From Alkalihalobacterium elongatum (lineage in GTDB: Bacteria; Bacillota; Bacilli; Bacillales; Bacillaceae_F): 64,000 nucleotides of DNA. The notes beneath the pieces are model-generated. The model ran no database searches and was not told the DNA's origin. It saw nothing but the letters and a program-made list of their open reading frames with translations. Positions 43,619 through 53,603 of this stretch are shown piece after piece. Numbering within the stretch: the stretch's first letter is position 1; each line of letters starts with the position of its first letter. The DNA lies in contig NZ_WMKZ01000023.1 of NCBI RefSeq assembly GCF_019024285.1, forward strand, positions 1-64,000, read 5' to 3'. The position numbers were made by a program, and so were the translations under genes.

Positions 43619-45733
43619 ATGAGAAGATTATCGATCTTTGGCTTAGGTGTCCACATCATGAACAGGCTTACCTACCTAAAAAAGTTTGGATTAATATTAC
43701 TATTATTTTTAGTCCCACTACTTGTCGTATTATTCTTTTTGATAGATGACGCCAATGACAGAGTTACCTTTGCTGAGAAGGAACGAGAAGGAATTGAATA
43801 TATTAGTGAATTAAGTCAATTTGTTCAATTTGTCCAGCAACATAGAGGTCTTTCTGTCACGTACTTACAAGGAGGAACCCAGGTTAAAGAGGATATGGAA
43901 CAAAGACAGAAAAATATCACAGAGGTTATTCAGAACATTGATCAAATTAATGAGCGCTTAGGTAAGGATTTACTTGTGGAACATAAGTGGGAGGAGATGA
44001 AGCAAGATTGGAACGGAATCCATTCCAACGTATTTTCCTATAACTCTCAAGAATCGATTACCGTACATAGTAAATATATTAGAGAGCTAGTAGATTTTCA
44101 GATGTATATTGCAACGACTTCGAACTTAATTTTAGATCCAGAAAAGGCCAACTCATTTCTGGTTAGTTCACTATTAGAGGATCTCCCTAATATGGCAGAA
44201 TATATGGGGATGTCACGTGCGATTGGTACTGCGATTGTAAATAATAAGGAAATGTCAGATAAAGAACAACTAGATTTGTTATTCAATATAAAGACAATGG
44301 AGAATTATCTTAATTCTACGAATAGAAAATTAGCATTTGCATTTACAGCTAGTCCAGATGTTGAAAGACAACTTGCAAATGAATATAGAGACGCCGAGTT
44401 AGCAGCCGAAAAAGCTATTCACTTAATTGAAGAACAAATAATAAATGCTTCGTCAATCCAAGTCGATCCCAGTACATTCTTTTCTACAATTACCGAATCA
44501 CTTGATAACGTGTACGTATTAATGAACAAGGGAATGGTTGTTATCGATAGTCGCTTAGACCAGCAAATTAGTGAATTAAAAACGAGAATGATCATGGTTA
44601 TCGCGATTTCAATTTTTGTAACATTATTAATCATTTACTTCTTTGTCTCTTTTTATTTTGGTGTTCGATTAACAATTACACATATTAAGGAAAAAATGGA
44701 GCAGTTTTCAAATGGAGATCTTACTGTTAAGACCAATTTGGAAACGAAAGATGAGTCAACTCAAATTGGAGAAGCTTTTAATAAAATGGCTACCGAGTTT
44801 CAAGAGATCATCCTAAGTAATAAAGAAATATCGGAGCTAATCGCGGCATCATCTGAAGAACTTACAGCAAGTATTGATCAAACAACGGATGCAGTAAAAC
44901 AAGTAGCAACCGTCATTGAAGAAGTTGCAAATGGAGCAGAAACACAAGTAAGTAGTGCAACCGAAAGTGTGGTAGCATCTGAGGAAATGGCTGAAGGAAT
45001 TCAAAAGATTGCGGAGGCATCTGCAACAGTATCTGACTTTTCTACGAAAACAACAGAAAAAGCGAAAGCTGGAAGTAATGCTGTTAATGAATCAGTACAT
45101 CAATTTAATATCATCAAAGATTTTGTCCTGAATGTTTCTCAAGTAATCAATGATCTGAGTAACCATTCGAAAGAAATTGGTAATATCACGAGTTTGATCA
45201 ATGGCGTAGCGGAGCAAACAAATCTACTAGCACTGAATGCAGCCATTGAAGCAGCAAGAGCAGGGGAACATGGAAAAGGATTTGCTGTAGTGGCTAACGA
45301 GGTACGTAAGCTAGCAGAAGAAACGAAGACTTCTACTGCTCAAATTTCCAAAATTATCCTTCAAGTTCAAGACCTAACCTCGCATGCTGTAGAAGTAATG
45401 GAAGAAGGGACTTCGCAAGTCGAAGCAGGTACACGAGTGATTGAAAGCTTAGGATTAGACTTTAGTGAAATCATGTCATCTATTGATGAAGTCAGTAACC
45501 AAATTCATGATGTATCTGCTGTATCACAACAGCTATCTGCAAATTCAGAGGAAGTAGCTGCAACAATGAATGAACTATCAAAGATTGCCCAGGAGAGTTC
45601 AATGAATTCGCAAAATGTAGCTGCATCAACCGAAGAACAGTTAGCGACAATGGAAGAAATCAATGCATCGGCAACTGAGCTAAGCAAAGTTGCTCAACAG
45701 TTAAATGATATGATTAATAGGTTTAGATTATAA
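43619..45733 (+). CDS. Methyl-accepting chemotaxis protein with nitrate/nitrite-sensor domain
   Basis: About 704 residues. N-terminal membrane helix ([18 protein letters not shown]), a large extracellular NIT-type four-helix sensor ([26 protein letters not shown] ... [16 protein letters not shown]), second membrane helix ([24 protein letters not shown]), HAMP ([20 protein letters not shown]), and the cytoplasmic signalling domain with the hairpin tip ([40 protein letters not shown]). It would signal to CheA in response to nitrate, nitrite or a related ligand; the adjacent urea genes make nitrogen sensing plausible but not proven. Start ambiguous: ATG 43619 (GGAG 11 bases before) or ATG 43658. 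Confidence 0.88.
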   Translation: MRRLSIFGLGVHIMNRLTYLKKFGLILLLFLVPLLVVLFFLIDDANDRVTFAEKEREGIEYISELSQFVQFVQQHRGLSVTYLQGGTQVKEDMEQRQKNITEVIQNIDQINERLGKDLLVEHKWEEMKQDWNGIHSNVFSYNSQESITVHSKYIRELVDFQMYIATTSNLILDPEKANSFLVSSLLEDLPNMAEYMGMSRAIGTAIVNNKEMSDKEQLDLLFNIKTMENYLNSTNRKLAFAFTASPDVERQLANEYRDAELAAEKAIHLIEEQIINASSIQVDPSTFFSTITESLDNVYVLMNKGMVVIDSRLDQQISELKTRMIMVIAISIFVTLLIIYFFVSFYFGVRLTITHIKEKMEQFSNGDLTVKTNLETKDESTQIGEAFNKMATEFQEIILSNKEISELIAASSEELTASIDQTTDAVKQVATVIEEVANGAETQVSSATESVVASEEMAEGIQKIAEASATVSDFSTKTTEKAKAGSNAVNESVHQFNIIKDFVLNVSQVINDLSNHSKEIGNITSLINGVAEQTNLLALNAAIEAARAGEHGKGFAVVANEVRKLAEETKTSTAQISKIILQVQDLTSHAVEVMEEGTSQVEAGTRVIESLGLDFSEIMSSIDEVSNQIHDVSAVSQQLSANSEEVAATMNELSKIAQESSMNSQNVAASTEEQLATMEEINASATELSKVAQQLNDMINRFRL

Positions 45734-45747
45734 AATACCGATTGTAT

Positions 45748-45776
45748 AGGGCTGGATCGTATTCAGTCCTTTTTTA
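45748..45776 (+). terminator. Terminator of the chemoreceptor gene
   Basis: AGGGCTG pairs with CAGTCCT (one G-T), followed by TTTTT. Confidence 0.7.
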
Positions 45777-46067
45777 ACGTAAGTTTGTACAGAAGTAGAG
45801 TTCTATGGATATTAGGTTTAGGTGAAAAAGATTTGTTGTTGTATTCAATATCTGTTGAGGGGTATAGAAGATCATTTTAATAGAAGAAGAAGGTCTCTAA
45901 TAAGGTATTAGCTCCACCTATTCCAATGGGAGCCGAGAATAGGCAGTGAAAGCTATAGCTGCCATCATCATATAAACATTCTATACCTTAACTATTTTAA
46001 TAAAAAAGACTGAAATCTGCTATACTTTCTTTTACTATATACAATATAATTTTAAGCTTAGATTTAT
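45777..46067. other. Intergenic, nothing recognised
   Basis: About 290 bp between convergent genes. Only a small imperfect inverted repeat around CCTATTC/GAATAGG (45928-45953) is visible. Confidence 0.5.
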
Positions 46068-46094
46068 TAAAAGGGGAGCTTTTGCCCCCCCTTT
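46068..46094 (-). terminator. Terminator of the S9 peptidase gene
   Basis: On the minus strand AAAGGGGG-type arm pairs with GCTCCCCTTT around AAAA, followed by TTTTAATAAA. Confidence 0.75.
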
Positions 46095-46119
46095 CTCCAA
46101 ACATTTTTAATTAATATTC

Positions 46120-48117
46120 TTAATTCCTACGATCCTCAAACCAGCCAATAATATGCTGTAAACGCTCTAACCGGTGCTTTGGCTTACCAGAGCGTGAAAG
46201 GTTATGGTCTTCATCTGGGAAGCGGACTAGCATTGTTTCTACACCTAGACGTTTAAGCGCCACATACCATTGTTCTGCTTGTTCCATTGGACAACGTAAG
46301 TCTTGTTCACTGTGTAAAATGAGCGTCGGTGTTTTTACGTCACGGGCGTAATGAAGAGGTGATAGCTTGATTAGTTTCTCTACATCGTCCCATAAGTCTG
46401 CATGCCCATGCTGCCATTCAGTAAAAAAGAAGCCAATATCACTCGTGCCATAAAAACTGTGCCAGTTACTAATACAACGCTGGGTAACGGCTGCTTTGAA
46501 ACGATCTGTACGCGTAACGATAACGTTTGTCATATATCCGCCGTAACTTCCACCAGTCACAAATAATTGATCGTGATCGATGTAGTTAAAGTTGTCTAAA
46601 GCATAATCTACACCAGCCATAATATCCTTATAATCCATTCCGCCGTAATCCCCGATAACAGCATTTACAAACTCATGCCCATATCCGTGGCTTCCTCTAG
46701 GGTTAGTGTAAAGGACGACATAACCTTTAGCGGCCATTAATTGCATTTCATGGTGCAACCCATTACCATAGGCTGTTGCTGGACCACCGTGAATTTGAAG
46801 GATCATCGGATAAGTTTTCCCTTCCTCATATCCATAAGGCTTCATAATCCATCCTTCAATATCCCAACCATCCGTGCTCTTGTAGTGGAAATTTTCAGTG
46901 GTACTTAAGTGTACCTCGTTATAAAGCTCTTGATTCCAAGCTGTTAACGTATTAATGTTATTCACATTAGTTAAATCTTGAGTTACTAAATCCCCTGTAG
47001 AATGAGGAGTAGCAAGAGTCAGGACAGCTTGATTATCGTTTACGATATCAAATGAAGTGACTGATGCAACAGTAGGAGAGAGGGGAGGTGAAACCTCTCC
47101 ATCTAGGTTCACTTTAAATAACTGACAGTCTCCGCCAACAGTTGCATAAAAGTAAATGTTGGTGCTAGTAGAGTCCCAAATTAATCGAAGCGCTGCTGTG
47201 TCATACTTCGCATCCACACCAACAAGGTTACTAACCGTATAATCAAAGCTTTCTGTTAAATTTGTTAAGGCACCTGTCTCAACAGAAAGTAGGAGGACAT
47301 TCGCGTTACCTTGACTTCTTTCTCCTCTTGTATGACCTGCAACAGCTAACCACTTACCATCTGGTGAGAAGGAAGGCGCCATAATATACCCATTTCCTTG
47401 ATAGAAAAGGCTCTCTTTTTTTGAAGAGATATCAAATTTCCAAATGGCAGGAAGGTAGCCCCACTCTTTATCTTCAGCCTTCGTTCCAATATAGAATAAG
47501 CTTTTCCCGTCTGGAGAGAAACGAGGTTGCGAGAAATCATGCTCTCCATTAGTAACCTTCGTAAAAGATTTTGTATCCATGTTAAATAAATAAACATGTT
47601 TGCGGTCGTCGTTGTAAATACCAACTCCATCACCTTTATAACGAAGTCTAGTAATCACTTTAACATCACTTTTTTCTTCGGCCTTTACTTCTTCCTTATC
47701 AGAAGTAAGCTTCAATTCACCGGTAATCGTTAAGGCGAGCTGGTTTCCATCTGGAGACCAGGCAAAGTCTCCAACTCCTTGCTTCACATCGGTTATTTGA
47801 ACAGCCTCACCACCGTCAATAGGTAAAAGCCATATTTGATTTTTTCCTGAACGGTTTGAGCGGAAGGCAATCAAGCTTCCATCTGGAGACCACTTAGGAG
47901 CAGTGTCTTTTATTAATTTATCTGTTGAATAATGAGAGGTAAACTGTTTACCGTTTCCATTTAGGTCAGTTACATAGATATAAGAATAATAGCCATCTTT
48001 CTCTTTATCGACGTGAGTTAAAACATAGGCTATTTTGTCTTTTGTAGGGGACACTTGAGGGTCTCCTACAAAATTAAATTTACATAAATCTTCTGCTGTT
48101 ATTGGACGTTTAGTCAT
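46120..48117 (-). CDS. S9-family serine peptidase (acylaminoacyl-peptidase type)
   Basis: 665 residues: seven-bladed beta-propeller with TolB-like repeats (WSPDGSLIAFRSNRSGKNQIW, FSPDGKSLFYIGT, FSPDGKWLAVAGH) up to about residue 400, then an alpha/beta-hydrolase domain. Nucleophile Ser in TGGSYGGYMT, Asp in LILHSEQDLRCP, His in PDEDHNLSR complete the triad. It cleaves short peptides, probably acylated or dipeptidyl, in the cytosol; no signal peptide. Two consecutive ATGs at 48120 and 48117; the second is eight bases after GGAGG. Monocistronic. Confidence 0.9.
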   Translation of the reverse strand: MTKRPITAEDLCKFNFVGDPQVSPTKDKIAYVLTHVDKEKDGYYSYIYVTDLNGNGKQFTSHYSTDKLIKDTAPKWSPDGSLIAFRSNRSGKNQIWLLPIDGGEAVQITDVKQGVGDFAWSPDGNQLALTITGELKLTSDKEEVKAEEKSDVKVITRLRYKGDGVGIYNDDRKHVYLFNMDTKSFTKVTNGEHDFSQPRFSPDGKSLFYIGTKAEDKEWGYLPAIWKFDISSKKESLFYQGNGYIMAPSFSPDGKWLAVAGHTRGERSQGNANVLLLSVETGALTNLTESFDYTVSNLVGVDAKYDTAALRLIWDSTSTNIYFYATVGGDCQLFKVNLDGEVSPPLSPTVASVTSFDIVNDNQAVLTLATPHSTGDLVTQDLTNVNNINTLTAWNQELYNEVHLSTTENFHYKSTDGWDIEGWIMKPYGYEEGKTYPMILQIHGGPATAYGNGLHHEMQLMAAKGYVVLYTNPRGSHGYGHEFVNAVIGDYGGMDYKDIMAGVDYALDNFNYIDHDQLFVTGGSYGGYMTNVIVTRTDRFKAAVTQRCISNWHSFYGTSDIGFFFTEWQHGHADLWDDVEKLIKLSPLHYARDVKTPTLILHSEQDLRCPMEQAEQWYVALKRLGVETMLVRFPDEDHNLSRSGKPKHRLERLQHIIGWFEDRRN

Positions 48118-48251
48118 CATACATTCCTCCATATTTAGCAATCTACAATTCTATCTTAACATTTCGGGATTCGAAATAAAATAAAATTATTTTCGTATAT
48201 TTAAAATAGAAGGAACATTACATATGATGACCACGTGCCTAATTCATAAAA

Positions 48252-48278
48252 GAGAAGCTCAACCCTTAAGTGAGCTTC
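48252..48278 (-). terminator. Probable terminator of the urease operon
   Basis: Nine-bp stem AGAAGCTCA (48252-48260) with 48270-48278; on minus it is followed by CTTTT. It lies 58 bases after ureD. Confidence 0.6.
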
Positions 48279-48335
48279 TACTTGTTATTTGATTCGTTTC
48301 GAGAAACATTTTGTGGAACAAGGTTTTTCGGGGTA

Positions 48336-49115
48336 TCAAAGTGATTCTCTCAATAATTCCATTTCCTTCTTAACCAGGCACAGGTCGTTGGAGAGCCAAC
48401 GGAAGTGGATTAAGCCGCCATCTAGTGTAGCTGCACCGACGCGGTGATTTTTGCTCTTTTCAAACGAGGATAATAATTCTTGTAAGTTGATGTGGTCTGT
48501 CTCGGGTGAGAAGTACCATACTGAGCCTAAGTAACTCGCCATCTCAAAAAAACCAATCTGTTGAGGAGCTACTTCTGACCAATTTAGGTTGGTGCTATCG
48601 AAGCATTGGCAGACACCATCGACGTATATTTTCATCGCTGTTTTAACTCGCTTATATCGAAACGACTCATTACTTTTTTCACGACCAGAAGACAGGATCT
48701 CGCCATAAAAAAACGTAGACTCCGAAGTTAAAGAAACGTTTGTTTCCGAGTGGAAAATGGCATCCTGGAAGGGGATTGTTGTTTCTGGTAACCACTCCAA
48801 AACAGCATTTTTTCCCACTTCTACCGTTGTCTTAAGAGTACTGGCTCTATCTGAAGTTGAAGGGTATATTTTTAAAGCTGATTGAGGGATTAAGCAGACG
48901 TGACTGCCTTCATCGAGAGTCACGTCTACTTGATTATCATCACCAGAAACCATTCCTCCTGATGTTTCTACTAAATAGACCGTCGCTTTATTACTATCAT
49001 CTAAGTATAAAGCACGACCTGCTTTCAATGGCGGAACTTGCTTACAATTTACGAGTCTCGTTTTCTCGCGTTTGGGAGTAAAGTGTAAAGAAAGCTGACC
49101 AGAAAGGTTGTTCAT
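48336..49115 (-). CDS. ureD: Urease accessory protein UreD (UreH)
   Basis: 259 residues of the UreD/UreH family (LSLHFTPKREKTRLVNCKQVPPLKAGRALYLDD, TSGGMVSGDDNQVDVTLDEGSHVCLIPQSALKIYPS, LEWLPETTIPFQDA). It is the scaffold that binds apo-urease and, with UreF and UreG, delivers nickel. Two bases separate it from ureG; AGGAAG before the ATG. Last gene of ureABCEFGD. Confidence 0.92.
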   Translation of the reverse strand: MNNLSGQLSLHFTPKREKTRLVNCKQVPPLKAGRALYLDDSNKATVYLVETSGGMVSGDDNQVDVTLDEGSHVCLIPQSALKIYPSTSDRASTLKTTVEVGKNAVLEWLPETTIPFQDAIFHSETNVSLTSESTFFYGEILSSGREKSNESFRYKRVKTAMKIYVDGVCQCFDSTNLNWSEVAPQQIGFFEMASYLGSVWYFSPETDHINLQELLSSFEKSKNHRVGAATLDGGLIHFRWLSNDLCLVKKEMELLRESL

Positions 49116-49117
49116 CT

Positions 49118-49747
49118 TTAACTTCCTATCGTTTCATTTCTTAGATCTTCAAGGAGCAATTGGTGCTTGATCCAAGCAATTACTTCATTTACCCCAATAT
49201 CTTTCTTCTGATTTGTAAAAATAAACGGACGACCATCTCTAGCGCGGGTTGCGTCCTCTTTCATGACGTCTAGATCAACCTCAACATACGGTGCAAGGTC
49301 AATTTTATTAATTACGAGTAAATCGGAACGAGTTACTCCAGGGCCGCCTTTTCGGGGGATGTCCTGGCCTTCAGCAACGTCGATGACGTAAATAAAGCCA
49401 TCCACAAGTTCTGGACTGAATGTAGCTGATAAATTGTCACCGCCACTTTCTAGAAAGATAATATCAAGGTTTTCAAAACGTTGCTCGAGTTCACGAATTG
49501 CTTCAAAGTTCATGGACGCATCCTCTCGAATGGCAGTGTGAGGGCAACCGCCCGTTTCTACTCCAATAATTCGGTCAGGTGAAAGTACACCATTTTTGGT
49601 TAGGAACTCGGCATCTTCTCGTGTATATATATCGTTAGTAATAACCGCTAAATTATAGTCATTATGCATCGCGCGAGTTAAGCGTTCAACTAAGGCTGTC
49701 TTTCCAGAGCCAACAGGGCCTCCAATTCCGATACGTACTGGTTTCAT
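49118..49747 (-). CDS. ureG: Urease accessory GTPase UreG
   Basis: 209-residue SIMIBI GTPase. P-loop GPVGSGKT (10-17), nickel-binding CPH in [15 protein letters not shown], and NKIDLA for guanine recognition. GTP hydrolysis drives nickel insertion into urease via the UreDFG complex. ATTAGTAAATCTTCCTTTC-side on the complement gives a GGAAGATT-type site. 36 bases separate it from ureF. Confidence 0.96.
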   Translation of the reverse strand: MKPVRIGIGGPVGSGKTALVERLTRAMHNDYNLAVITNDIYTREDAEFLTKNGVLSPDRIIGVETGGCPHTAIREDASMNFEAIRELEQRFENLDIIFLESGGDNLSATFSPELVDGFIYVIDVAEGQDIPRKGGPGVTRSDLLVINKIDLAPYVEVDLDVMKEDATRARDGRPFIFTNQKKDIGVNEVIAWIKHQLLLEDLRNETIGS

Positions 49748-49783
49748 TAGTAAATCTTCCTTTCTATATTCAAAGTTTATTTT

Positions 49784-50536
49784 TTAAGAGATAAACAAGC
49801 GTGAAAATAAAAATTGGTGCTCCATTGATGCTAATTCAATCCCAATGGAATTGTTGGCAAGGTCATCCTCTGTTAGTTGCAGAACATGATGGGCTGTTTT
49901 TTGAAAATCGTCTAACAAAGAATGAATTGCTTTTACTCCGTCAGTTTGTCCTAGCGGTATCGCTCTTACAGCATTATGTATTAAAGAGCTAACCGATGAA
50001 TAAAAGAACGTTGAGATTGATAGTGATAAAGGGATATCAAGTAGGGCAGCATAAATTCCATATGTGACGGCAAAATGCCCCTTTGTTCTTTTTTCAATAA
50101 CTTCACGATTCCACCATGAGAATAGATCTCCATCTTCGATATTGGAGAGCGTTTGTAGAAATTGTCTGCCCATTCGCATACTTCCATTTCTTGATTCTGT
50201 AGCCACTTTCATGCTATTACATAGAAAATCGAGTTCACGCAACGCTTCAAGATTTTCCTGTTTCGTATGAAGATAAGCTAATTTCACAATAATGCCATCG
50301 CCACAAGCTAAATTGGCCTGTAAGTATGTTTTACAAAATGACAACAATGTTTCTCGATTATGGATTGATCCTTTTTGAATAAATGTCTCCATCCCAAAGG
50401 AATGCGTATAGGCACCAATCGGAAAAGCCGAATCGTGTATTTGCATTAAATGAAGAATGTTCGGATTAATGGTGGTGTCCGTTGTATTTAATTGGTTGTG
50501 AAAATCTTCTTTCCGTCTTTTCAAATTGAACACCAA
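49784..50536 (-). CDS. ureF: Urease accessory protein UreF
   Basis: About 250 residues; the family core starts LHLMQIHDSAFPIGAYTHSFGMETFIQKG and includes FLCNSMKVATESRNGSMRMGRQFLQ. UreF controls GTPase activity and nickel delivery. The longest frame starts at TTG 50536 and would overlap ureE by 71 bases, unusually long; no ATG or GTG with a clear ribosome-binding site exists before residue 31 (ATG in LMQIHDS), so the exact start is unsettled. Confidence 0.88.
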   Translation of the reverse strand: MVFNLKRRKEDFHNQLNTTDTTINPNILHLMQIHDSAFPIGAYTHSFGMETFIQKGSIHNRETLLSFCKTYLQANLACGDGIIVKLAYLHTKQENLEALRELDFLCNSMKVATESRNGSMRMGRQFLQTLSNIEDGDLFSWWNREVIEKRTKGHFAVTYGIYAALLDIPLSLSISTFFYSSVSSLIHNAVRAIPLGQTDGVKAIHSLLDDFQKTAHHVLQLTEDDLANNSIGIELASMEHQFLFSRLFIS

Positions 50537-50909
50537 CCTTTTTAAATAGAGGGACTAATGTTTCATCATATCTTAAAATGATCTCATTGTTCTCGTAGAC
50601 AGCAGGCGTATGGCGATTGCCAATCTCCCATGAGATTTTACCCATTTCTTCAATTGTTTCAGGTTTGACGACATAAGCAGGCTCAAGCTTTGTACGAATA
50701 GCAATCATCACATTATCATCTTTATACACGATATCACCAACATGGAGATGATGGTCTTCGTTTTCAAACGTAATGGCTACCTCTCGACCTTTATTAGTCG
50801 TTTTTCTAAGAATACGCTTCGTTAACTCTTCCCAATCCAACTCAATCCATTCAATCGTTTCATTATTTTCAATATCCTTTACGTTCCCAATAATTGTTTT
50901 TAAGATCAT
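50466..50909 (-). CDS. ureE: Urease accessory nickel chaperone UreE
   Basis: 147 residues: N-terminal UreE beta domain (MILKTIIGNVKDI ... RVLRKT-type region, HHLHVGDIVY) and C-terminal ferredoxin-like domain, ending in a short HHH tail that can bind nickel. ATG 50909 is nine bases after AAAGGAG, so the 11-residue extension from 50942 is not used. UreE hands Ni2+ to UreG. Confidence 0.92.
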   Translation of the reverse strand: MILKTIIGNVKDIENNETIEWIELDWEELTKRILRKTTNKGREVAITFENEDHHLHVGDIVYKDDNVMIAIRTKLEPAYVVKPETIEEMGKISWEIGNRHTPAVYENNEIILRYDETLVPLFKKVGVQFEKTERRFSQPIKYNGHHH

Positions 50910-50945
50910 AGTTTTCGTCTCCTTTATATATGTTCTATTCATTGT

Positions 50946-52670
50946 TTAAAATAAGAAATACCGTTGTGTCATAGCTACTTCTTTAAATGGCTCGCACTCA
51001 ATTCGTGTTCCATCAACTTTTACTTCATAGGTTTCGGGATTAATGTCAATTTCAGGTGTGCCGTCATTCCATTTCATATCCTTTTTAGAAATATTTCGAC
51101 AATTTTCAACGACCCCAATCAATTTTTGTAGGCCGAGTGTATGATGGACATTTGCTTCAAATGCGGACTGTGAGATGAACGTCATGGAAGTTGCAAAACG
51201 TGCTTTTCCAAAGCTAGCAAACATCGGTCGTTGGAAAACTGGCTGTGGTGTAGGGATAGAGGCATTTGGATCTCCCATTTGTGCGTGTGCTATGAGACCG
51301 CCTTTCAATATGATTTCTGGTTTGACACCGAAAAAGGCAGGTTCCCATAAAACAATATCTGCTAACTTTCCAATCTCTATAGAGCCAATCTCATGTGCCA
51401 TTCCATGAGTAAGAGCAGGATTGATCGTATATTTCGCTACATAGCGTTTAATTCTAGTATTATCATTTTCATTTGCAGCATCTTCAGGGAGGTAACCTCT
51501 CTGTTTCTTCATCTTATCTGCTGTTTGCCAAGTTCGTAGAATGACTTCACCAACACGTCCCATTGCTTGAGAGTCTGAGGCGATCATACTAATGACACCT
51601 AAGTCATGTAAAATGTCTTCAGCAGCAATTGTTTCAGGACGAATTCGTGAATCAGCAAATGCAACATCTTCAGGAACATTAGGGTCTAAGTGATGACAAA
51701 CCATTAACATATCTAAATGTTCATCTATGGTGTTAATAGTAAAAGGTCTTGTAGGGTTCGTTGATGATGGAAGAACATTATTGAAGGAAGCAATCTTCAT
51801 AATATCTGGAGCGTGCCCGCCGCCTGCACCTTCTGTATGGTACGTATGAATGACTCGATCATTGATAGCGGCAATCGTATCTTCAACAAAACCAGCTTCA
51901 TTTAATGTGTCAGTATGGATAGCAACTTGAACATCTAATTCATCAGCAGTTGTTAAGCATGTATTGATGGCTGCAGGTGTTGTACCCCAATCTTCATGAA
52001 GCTTTAATCCAATAGCACCTGCGTGAATTTGTTCTCGAAGAGGATCTAATGCAGAAGCATTACCTTTTCCTAAAAAACCGAAATTCATCGGGAATTCCTC
52101 GACTGCTTCAAGCATACGATGGATATTCCAACGTCCTGGTGTACATGTTGTTGCATTGGAACCAGTCGCTGGCCCTGTTCCACCGCCAATCATGGTTGTC
52201 ACTCCAGAAGCGATCGCTGTATTAATTTGTTGGGGAGCAATAAAGTGAATATGGGCATCGATCCCGCCAGCCGTGACAATAAGTCCTTCGGCTGCAATGG
52301 CTTCAGTACTAGCTCCAACAATCATATTAGGATCGACACCATCCATTAAGTCTGGATTTCCGCCTTTCCCAATCCCTGAAATGCGCCCATCTTTTACTCC
52401 GATGTCTGCTTTATATATGCCTGTGTAATCAATAACGGTTGCGTTGGTAATAATTAAATCTAATACGCCTTCATCACGTGTTAGCATTCCATTTTGTCCC
52501 ATCCCATCACGTAGGACTTTTCCGCCACCGAATTTACACTCATCGCCATATACGGTGTAATCCTTTTCGACCTCAGCCCATAGATCAGTATCAGCAAGGC
52601 GGACTCTGTCACCAGTTGTAGGGCCAAATAAGTTTGCGTATTGTTTTCTCGTCAGCTTCATTTTCCTCAC
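50946..52670 (-). CDS. ureC: Urease alpha subunit UreC
   Basis: 574-residue catalytic subunit. Nickel-site elements are present: DAHIHFIAP (two His), GLKLHEDWG with the lysine that is carbamylated, [24 protein letters not shown], and the flap cysteine in LMVCHHLDP. Hydrolyses urea to ammonia and carbamate. GTG 52670 overlaps the ureB stop (GTGA); the in-frame ATG nine bases later is an alternative. Composition and length fit Bacillaceae ureases. Confidence 0.97.
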   Translation of the reverse strand: MRKMKLTRKQYANLFGPTTGDRVRLADTDLWAEVEKDYTVYGDECKFGGGKVLRDGMGQNGMLTRDEGVLDLIITNATVIDYTGIYKADIGVKDGRISGIGKGGNPDLMDGVDPNMIVGASTEAIAAEGLIVTAGGIDAHIHFIAPQQINTAIASGVTTMIGGGTGPATGSNATTCTPGRWNIHRMLEAVEEFPMNFGFLGKGNASALDPLREQIHAGAIGLKLHEDWGTTPAAINTCLTTADELDVQVAIHTDTLNEAGFVEDTIAAINDRVIHTYHTEGAGGGHAPDIMKIASFNNVLPSSTNPTRPFTINTIDEHLDMLMVCHHLDPNVPEDVAFADSRIRPETIAAEDILHDLGVISMIASDSQAMGRVGEVILRTWQTADKMKKQRGYLPEDAANENDNTRIKRYVAKYTINPALTHGMAHEIGSIEIGKLADIVLWEPAFFGVKPEIILKGGLIAHAQMGDPNASIPTPQPVFQRPMFASFGKARFATSMTFISQSAFEANVHHTLGLQKLIGVVENCRNISKKDMKWNDGTPEIDINPETYEVKVDGTRIECEPFKEVAMTQRYFLF

Positions 52671-53026
52671 CTACCTTTAAATCCGTTAGATGATATCACA
52701 GCTGCAATGTTATCTACATCTGTTACTGATCCATCAGTTAGATTATTAATACCGTATACCTTTTTGTCTCCACCGATTTCAACTAGTTCAACATCTTTTT
52801 CTTCCCCAGGCTCAAACCTAACGGCTGTTCCTGCTGCAATGTTTAAGCGCATCCCTATAGCAACTTTTCGATTAAAGGAAAGAAATCGATTAGCTTCTGC
52901 AAAGTGATAGTGAGAACCGACTTGGACTGGCCGATCACCAGTGTGGGAAACTCTTAACACGATTGTTTTTCGACTTTGATTGCATTCAATATGGCCTTTT
53001 GCTACTCGATATTCACCAGGTATCAT
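52667..53026 (-). CDS. ureB: Urease beta subunit UreB
   Basis: 119 residues, beta-rich; [49 protein letters not shown] and [18 protein letters not shown] are diagnostic. Structural subunit of the (alpha-beta-gamma)3 urease. AAGGAGG six bases before ATG 53026. Confidence 0.97.
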   Translation of the reverse strand: MIPGEYRVAKGHIECNQSRKTIVLRVSHTGDRPVQVGSHYHFAEANRFLSFNRKVAIGMRLNIAAGTAVRFEPGEEKDVELVEIGGDKKVYGINNLTDGSVTDVDNIAAVISSNGFKGR

Positions 53027-53074
53027 TGAAAACCTCCTTACATTCTTGGTTCTTATCGTTATGCAATAAATTAT

Positions 53075-53377
53075 TTATTGAATAGGTTCATGAATAGTGA
53101 CAAGCTTTGTACCATCTGGAAAGGTTGCTTCAACTTGAATTTGATCAATCATTTCAGGGATGCCTTCCATAACATCATCTGCAGAAAGGACTCTTTTGCC
53201 TTCCTCCATTAATTCAGCTACTGTTCGTCCATCTCTTGCTCCTTCTAATATAAAGCAGCTAAGAATTGCACAAGCTTCAGGATGATTTAGTTTGAGTCCG
53301 CGTGCTTTTCGCTTTAATGCAAGTTCACCAGCTGTAAATATCATTAATTTCTCAATTTCAACAGGTGTTAATTTCAT
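53075..53377 (-). CDS. ureA: Urease gamma subunit UreA
   Basis: 100 residues: [35 protein letters not shown] ... [23 protein letters not shown], the canonical UreA. ATG 53377 gives the standard N terminus; the frame is open to 53407. First gene of the operon; a TnrA/GlnR box lies about 50 bp before a plausible transcription start (near 53418). Confidence 0.96.
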   Translation of the reverse strand: MKLTPVEIEKLMIFTAGELALKRKARGLKLNHPEACAILSCFILEGARDGRTVAELMEEGKRVLSADDVMEGIPEMIDQIQVEATFPDGTKLVTIHEPIQ

Positions 53378-53459
53378 GCTTACTCGTTCACTCCTTCCTA
53401 ACATCATATGTGAGGTTTTGTTTATCGTATTTGATATTACTAATAGGGAGCAAGGTAAT

Positions 53460-53476
53460 TGTTAGAAAATCTTACA
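53460..53476. promoter_or_regulatory. TnrA/GlnR box 1
   Basis: TGTTAGAAAATCTTACA fits TGTNA-N7-TNACA perfectly. Its centre (53468) is about 50 bp upstream of a possible ureA start point (minus -10 TACGAT, complement of 53424-53429), the usual place for TnrA activation. Confidence 0.75.
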
Positions 53477-53507
53477 TAAAAATTCCTAACATCGTTTGTA
53501 AATTGTC

Positions 53508-53524
53508 TGTCAGATTAGATGACA
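53508..53524. promoter_or_regulatory. TnrA/GlnR box 2
   Basis: TGTCAGATTAGATGACA is a second perfect TGTNA-N7-TNACA match, 48 bp from the first. Its centre (53516) is about 50 bp upstream of a possible urtA start point (-10-like TAGAGT 53554-53559). Confidence 0.75.
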
Positions 53525-53603
53525 TAAAGAATGAATATTCGCACTTTTCTGTTTAGAGTGTTCATTGTGGAAGGAAAACACAATACAGAAAAGGGGAGAT
53601 ATC

